A DNA stretch of 64,000 nucleotides from VYFG01 sp965204165. GTDB lineage: Bacteria; Pseudomonadota; Gammaproteobacteria; Arenicellales; Poriferihabitantaceae. The notes beneath the pieces are model-generated. The model saw nothing but the letters and a program-made list of their open reading frames with translations. It was not told where the DNA came from and did no database searches. The translations under genes and the position numbers were made by a program. Where the stretch lies: NCBI GenBank assembly GCA_965204165.1, contig OZ241969.1, positions 3,472,001 to 3,536,000 of the forward strand. The letters run 5' to 3'. Positions 60,071-64,000 of the stretch are shown here, piece by piece. Every line of letters starts with the position of its first letter. The stretch's first letter is position 1.

Positions 60071-60093
60071 ACGGGACGCAGCCCGTTGTTTTT
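60071..60093 (+). terminator. Intrinsic terminator after the deacylase gene
   Basis: ACGGG (60071-60075) and CCCGT (60082-60086) form a short stem followed by TGTTTTT, 28 bases after the stop codon. It separates this gene from convergent phoH. Confidence 0.55.
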
Positions 60094-60160
60094 CCGCCTA
60101 TGGAGGTCTGCGGTACCTGGCAAGGCGGTCATCATACCCGGGTTGCAGACATGGATGGTG

Positions 60161-61567
60161 TCAGAGCAGTTCCGCCGCGAGGTTGGCGATTTCAGAGCGT
60201 TCACCCTGGGTCAGGTTGACACAGGCGAATATGTCATGCCCGCGCATGTTGCCGATGACATGGGTCAGGCCGCAGGACCGCCTGCTGAGGAACCGGTTGT
60301 CGATCTGGTCCGGATCCCCGGTGATGAAGATCCGGGTGTTCCGCCCGGCACGCGTCAGCAGTGTCTTCATCTGGTGGGGAGTGAAATTCTGTGCCTCGTC
60401 GATGATGACCAGCGAGTTGTGAAGGGTGCTGCCGCGAATGAAGTTGATCGGTAGTACGGGCATCCGGCCGCCGCTTTGTTCATTGGTCAGGGAATCGAAA
60501 TCAACCAGTCTCTTGCCCTTCTTCGAGCCTTTTACGCCATCCTGAATGATCTCGAAGGCATCGCGAATGGGACGCTTGTAGGGACTGAACTTCTCGTCCA
60601 GCCGGCCGGGCAGGAAGCCGATGTCATCCGCGAGCTGATCATTGGGACGGAAAACATAAACCTTGCCGGGCGAGGTGCCCAGCAGTTTCTGTTCCACGGC
60701 CGCCGCCAGGGCCAGGATGGTCTTTCCGGTGCCGGCCTGCCCCACCAGGGCCGCCACCCTTACCTGCTGGTCATACAGCACCTGCAGGGCCAGTTCCTGC
60801 TGATGGTTGAGGGGCTGCACCAGGGTACCCGCAAGGCTGCCATACTGGTGAACCGCTCCGTTCCGGAGATAGCCTGCATGGACATGACCTCCATTCACAC
60901 GCACCAGTACCGGCTCGTCATGTCCGTTTGCATGTTCCCCGGAAACCGTCACGGGCTTCCCGCCATGCCAGCGCATGGCTTCCTCGTCAGACAGTTCAAA
61001 CGTTGTGGGATCGCGGTACAGTTCATCCAGGCGGCTGCGGTAGTTGACCGCCTCGTACTCCTCGGAGGCGAGTCCAAGCGAGTGCGCCTTGATGCGGACT
61101 GCCGCATCATTGGTGACGATGACCACCCGGTCGGGATAGGCCGGGTCTTTCTTGAAGCGCATGGCCAGCGCCAGGAGGCGGTTGTCGGGCTTTTCCAGGG
61201 TAAGGTCGTATCCACGAATGTCCCTGCCGCCCAGCTCGGCGGCGTCCAGAATGAATGTGCCTCCGGAGCGCAACCTGATGGGTTCGCCGGGACGGTGCCT
61301 GGTCGTGAGATACAGGATACGGTTGATCGCCTGACGGGCCTCGTATTCCGTGGAAGACCTGCGTTTCAACCCATCCAGTTCTTCCATCACCATCATGGAA
61401 ACCACCACGACATGCTCCTTGAAATTGTCCACTGCGGATGGATCCACCAGCAGGACATTGGTGTCCAGGATGAAAACCCTACGTTGTCCGTTCCGCGTCC
61501 GGGATGGATCGGGTTCCTCGACGGGACCGTCTCGGGAATCGGTCAGTGGCGGCAGGTTCTGGGACAA
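60161..61567 (-). CDS. PhoH-family ATPase with N-terminal PIN domain
   Basis: The 468-residue protein has a PIN RNase-like domain (RVFILDTNVLLVDPSAV, VVVSMMVMEELDGLK, VVIVTNDAAVRIKA) and a PhoH helicase-like ATPase domain (GQAGTGKTILALAA, SLVIIDEAQNFTPHQM, IFITGDPDQID). This is the PhoH2/YlaK-type fusion, believed to act on RNA. The frame starts at TTG 61567; no better start lies before the PIN domain. It is divergent from the Tat-protein gene. Confidence 0.92.
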   Translation of the reverse strand: MSQNLPPLTDSRDGPVEEPDPSRTRNGQRRVFILDTNVLLVDPSAVDNFKEHVVVVSMMVMEELDGLKRRSSTEYEARQAINRILYLTTRHRPGEPIRLRSGGTFILDAAELGGRDIRGYDLTLEKPDNRLLALAMRFKKDPAYPDRVVIVTNDAAVRIKAHSLGLASEEYEAVNYRSRLDELYRDPTTFELSDEEAMRWHGGKPVTVSGEHANGHDEPVLVRVNGGHVHAGYLRNGAVHQYGSLAGTLVQPLNHQQELALQVLYDQQVRVAALVGQAGTGKTILALAAAVEQKLLGTSPGKVYVFRPNDQLADDIGFLPGRLDEKFSPYKRPIRDAFEIIQDGVKGSKKGKRLVDFDSLTNEQSGGRMPVLPINFIRGSTLHNSLVIIDEAQNFTPHQMKTLLTRAGRNTRIFITGDPDQIDNRFLSRRSCGLTHVIGNMRGHDIFACVNLTQGERSEIANLAAELL

Positions 61568-61753
61568 ATTACAGACGGGGCCCGGAAAGGATCAGGAGGA
61601 TAGCCCCGGTATGTTACAACCGTAGGTATCTGGTTGGATCGATCTTATCCAATCAGTACGCCCATCGCCAGAAGAGCCTTGTCCGATGGTGCAGGAAACT
61701 GGAAGGCGAGGCGTCATTCCAGGGGCAAATGAGCCCGACGGGTTGGGCGTATA

Positions 61754-63223
61754 ATGAATATCGTGAATCGTCGGAAATTTCTGCACGCCACCGGAAGTGC
61801 GGCGGCCCTGAGCCTGGGTGGCGGGCTGGGCCAGGCACAGACCCTTCCCGAGGTCGGTCCCCTGCATCGCCTCATGGAAGAGACGCCCCGCGAACGCGTC
61901 GCGGCAGAGCTTGCATCCCTGATCCGGAACGGTCTCGATCACCGCAAGGCCCTGGCCGCCCTGGCCGTCGCGACTTCGCGCAGCGTACAGCCCTTCCCCC
62001 ATGTCGGCTTCAAGTACCACACGGTGCTTGCGCTGCAGTCCGTCCACCTGACGGCGCTGAACCTGCCGGACGAAGAGCGCTGGCTGCCGGTATTCTGGGC
62101 GCTCGACTATTTCAAGCGCGCCCAGGGACAGGAGCGCCGTGCGAGCGGCTGGACGATGGGGCCGCAGCCGAAACCCATGGCCGGAACGGCCGGACAGGCC
62201 CGGAAAAATCTGATCGACGCGTTGGATCGCTGGGACCTCGAGGCTGTCGATCCTGCCATCTGCGATTTCGTCAGGCTCGCGCCCCCGGGGCAGCTCTACG
62301 AGCTCCTGTTCAGATACGGCGCCCGGGATCTTCGTGCGATCGGTCACAAGGTCATCGCGGTGCAGAACGTGCATCGCCTCTCGTCGGTCATCGGCCCCGA
62401 AGATGCACCTGCCGTGCTTCGCTCCCTGGCCGCGGCGCTGCAGAATCACGGCTACGACGCGAATCCCGCCACTCGCGACCTGCCCGCCGATCGAACCTGG
62501 CGAGAATTCCGGACGATGCTTGGAGAGGTTCCGAAGACCTGGGAAGAGGGCCGCCGGGATGACGCCGGACGCAATGAACTCGTCCGCACCCTCCGCGAGG
62601 TTTCGGAACTCGATGCGGGCCGGGCGGTGATCGACCTCCTGAAGCACGGGGTGTCCACTGACTCGATCTGGGAGGCCCTGTTCGCCACGGCCGCGGAATT
62701 GGTGATGCGCCAACCGAGGGTGGTGCCGGTGCATGCCCAGACGTCCGCCAACGCGTTTCACTATGTGTTCCGGCATGCGCGGACCGAGGAGACGAAGCTC
62801 CTGGCGCTCCTGCAGTCCGCAGCCTTCATGCCGGAGTTCCACCGCCGTGTAGGCAGCGCGCAACCCAGCCTGCGGATTGAAGACCTGGAACCTCTCCCGG
62901 TCTCCGATGACAGCGGGGAAGCGTTGCAGGATGCATTTTCCGAGCTGCCGCGCGATCACATCTCCAGCGCCCGCAAGGCATTGCACTACCTGCGACATGG
63001 TGGCTCCGCGTACCGGCTTGTCGCTACTGCACGTCGTCTGCTCGCCCGCAACGGCCGGCAGTCCCACGACTACAAGTTCACCGAGGCCGCCCTGGAGAAC
63101 TACAGGGAAATGGCGCCCACCATGTGGCGTGACCGGATCCTGTCCGCCTCGATGGCATATTTCACCGGGCCCGCAACGGCACCGAGCCCCGTTTCCCGAA
63201 AAGCGCTGCAGTTGCTTGGCTAG
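61754..63223 (+). CDS. Tat-exported protein of unknown function
   Basis: The 489-residue product begins with a twin-arginine signal (NRRKFLHATG, then a hydrophobic AAALSLGGGLG and an AQA cleavage region), so it is exported folded, possibly with a cofactor. The mature part is mostly helical with several conserved-looking His (FKYHTVLALQSVHL, IGHKVIAVQNVHRL, PVHAQTSANAFHYVFRHA). I do not recognise the family; a metal- or heme-binding helical enzyme is one guess. A TATAAT (61750-61755) overlaps the ATG, so the true start might be GTG 61763, which still keeps the Tat motif. Confidence 0.75.
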   Translation: MNIVNRRKFLHATGSAAALSLGGGLGQAQTLPEVGPLHRLMEETPRERVAAELASLIRNGLDHRKALAALAVATSRSVQPFPHVGFKYHTVLALQSVHLTALNLPDEERWLPVFWALDYFKRAQGQERRASGWTMGPQPKPMAGTAGQARKNLIDALDRWDLEAVDPAICDFVRLAPPGQLYELLFRYGARDLRAIGHKVIAVQNVHRLSSVIGPEDAPAVLRSLAAALQNHGYDANPATRDLPADRTWREFRTMLGEVPKTWEEGRRDDAGRNELVRTLREVSELDAGRAVIDLLKHGVSTDSIWEALFATAAELVMRQPRVVPVHAQTSANAFHYVFRHARTEETKLLALLQSAAFMPEFHRRVGSAQPSLRIEDLEPLPVSDDSGEALQDAFSELPRDHISSARKALHYLRHGGSAYRLVATARRLLARNGRQSHDYKFTEAALENYREMAPTMWRDRILSASMAYFTGPATAPSPVSRKALQLLG

Positions 63224-63381
63224 CGACGATCTGGACATTCGGGCGCCGGGCAGGAAGTCGCGGGGCGATCGGGGTCGACTGGTTGCTGCCGCCGCCGCAG
63301 AGAAATTGATCCCTGCCGAGCGCAGGGTTACAATCGCGCCGCCGATGAACTGGTGAACGCCGCCGATTCCGAATCCAGACC

Positions 63382-64000
63382 ATGACCGCCTCCCCCGAGT
63401 CCTTGGAAATTGCCGGGGAGGACGGCATCCGCTTCGCCCAGGTCACCGATTGCCACCTCATGGACGAGCCGGATGGACGGCTGCGCGGTATCAATACCCG
63501 GGCGACACTGGAAGCCGTACTGGAGTCCATCGGAAACAACCACCCGCAACTTGATTTCCTGCTGTTCACCGGGGACATTTCCCAGACCGGCAGCCGTACC
63601 AGCTACGGGATATTCGCCTCGGCCCTGGCTTCCCTGAGCTGCCCGGTCTACTGCATTCCCGGGAACCATGACGACCCGGCCGGGCTGAACGACATCATCC
63701 CGACCAGCCCGGTGTCGGGATTGCGGACGATCCCGCTCGGCGCCAATCGCCTGCAGTTGCTGACCAGCTGGATCGCAGGAAAACACCATGGCCGGATTCC
63801 CGATGCCTGCCTGCGCCGCCTTGGCGGGCAACTGGCGAGGCCGCCCGGGGGCATGGACATCATCGCGCTCCACCATCCGCCGGTCGCGACCGGCTGCTGG
63901 CTTGACGGGATGGGACTTGTCAACCGTGCCGACCTGTACGATGAACTCGCCAAGGTTCCCCAACCTACCCTGCTGCTCTGCGGGCATATTCACCAGACCA
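63382..64000 (+). CDS. cpdA: Metallophosphoesterase, CpdA type, cut by the window edge
   Basis: The first 206 codons of a class III cyclic nucleotide phosphodiesterase are present. The binuclear-metal motifs appear in order: FAQVTDCHL, FTGDISQTG, PGNHDD, LHHPP and CGHIHQ at the window end. E. coli CpdA, which hydrolyses cAMP, has the same motifs in the same order and a similar length, so only about 40-60 residues should be missing. The start is ATG 63382. Substrate is inferred from the family. Confidence 0.82.
   Translation, partial: MTASPESLEIAGEDGIRFAQVTDCHLMDEPDGRLRGINTRATLEAVLESIGNNHPQLDFLLFTGDISQTGSRTSYGIFASALASLSCPVYCIPGNHDDPAGLNDIIPTSPVSGLRTIPLGANRLQLLTSWIAGKHHGRIPDACLRRLGGQLARPPGGMDIIALHHPPVATGCWLDGMGLVNRADLYDELAKVPQPTLLLCGHIHQT

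Noticed and set aside
1..64000. CRISPR arrays, rRNA or tRNA genes
   Set aside because: Reading through the window I found no regularly spaced repeats and no tRNA-like T-arm pattern in the intergenic gaps. A covariance-model search would be needed to exclude small RNAs.

Overview
The window looks like chromosomal DNA of a high-GC gammaproteobacterium, probably a heterotroph from a marine or host-associated niche. I judge this from gene content (HrcA plus a sigma-32-like grpE promoter, BamE, DsbC, ErpA, RimI, YpjD, a YoaA/DinG-type helicase, IlvIHC, a type II phosphatidylserine decarboxylase) and from the number of TRAP transporters for organic acids. No rRNA, tRNA or CRISPR array was seen.

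Layout. 1-5.6 kb: hrcA (minus) divergent from nadK-recN-GNAT-bamE (plus), then dsbC (minus). 5.9-7.7 kb: an ISAs1-type transposase fused to a DUF4338 (DruA-like) domain, with its frame broken exactly at an A_AAA_AAG slippery heptamer. 7.9-19.5 kb: core genes (a nucleosidase-like gene, a glycosyltransferase, mdh, an MltD-type transglycosylase, rimI, pssA, psd, ilvC-ilvH-ilvI, an alpha/beta hydrolase). 19.6-21.3 kb: first copy of a 1619-bp IS. 21.3-34.7 kb: ffh, ypjD, a three-domain nuclease-exonuclease-helicase, tsaB-yoaA, dnaJ-dnaK-grpE and erpA. 34.8-45.2 kb: an IclR-controlled catabolic cluster (GMC oxidoreductase, TRAP receptor and permeases, a HisD-like dehydrogenase, SDR, zinc alcohol dehydrogenase, acyl-CoA dehydrogenase) whose core matches the hpsKLM-hpsNOP logic for 2,3-dihydroxypropane-1-sulfonate (DHPS). 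45.3-46.9 kb: second, inverted copy of the 1619-bp IS. 47.0-49.3 kb: an IS66-type element carrying a Dam-like adenine methyltransferase, inserted in the signal-peptide codons of a TAXI-type TRAP receptor; the receptor remnant and its fused permease follow to 53 kb. 53-64 kb: a GPP34 protein, a DUF433/DUF5615 toxin-antitoxin-like pair, a dimethylglycine-dehydrogenase-like flavoprotein, a class I/II aminotransferase, a DoeB-like deacylase, PhoH, a Tat-exported protein of unknown function and the 5' part of a CpdA-type phosphodiesterase.

How the genes work together. The clearest functional unit is the IclR-TRAP-dehydrogenase cluster: uptake of a small anionic diol or sulfonate, epimerisation or oxidation by two dehydrogenases, then four-electron oxidation by the HisD-like enzyme. 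The chaperone genes are split: hrcA is about 30 kb from grpE-dnaK-dnaJ, and I see no CIRCE operator at either place. The most unusual material is the mobile DNA. Three element types are present, and exact target duplications can be read for three insertions: 9 bp at each copy of the 1619-bp IS and 8 bp at the methyltransferase element. One insertion has cut a transporter gene between its start codon and the rest of its signal peptide.
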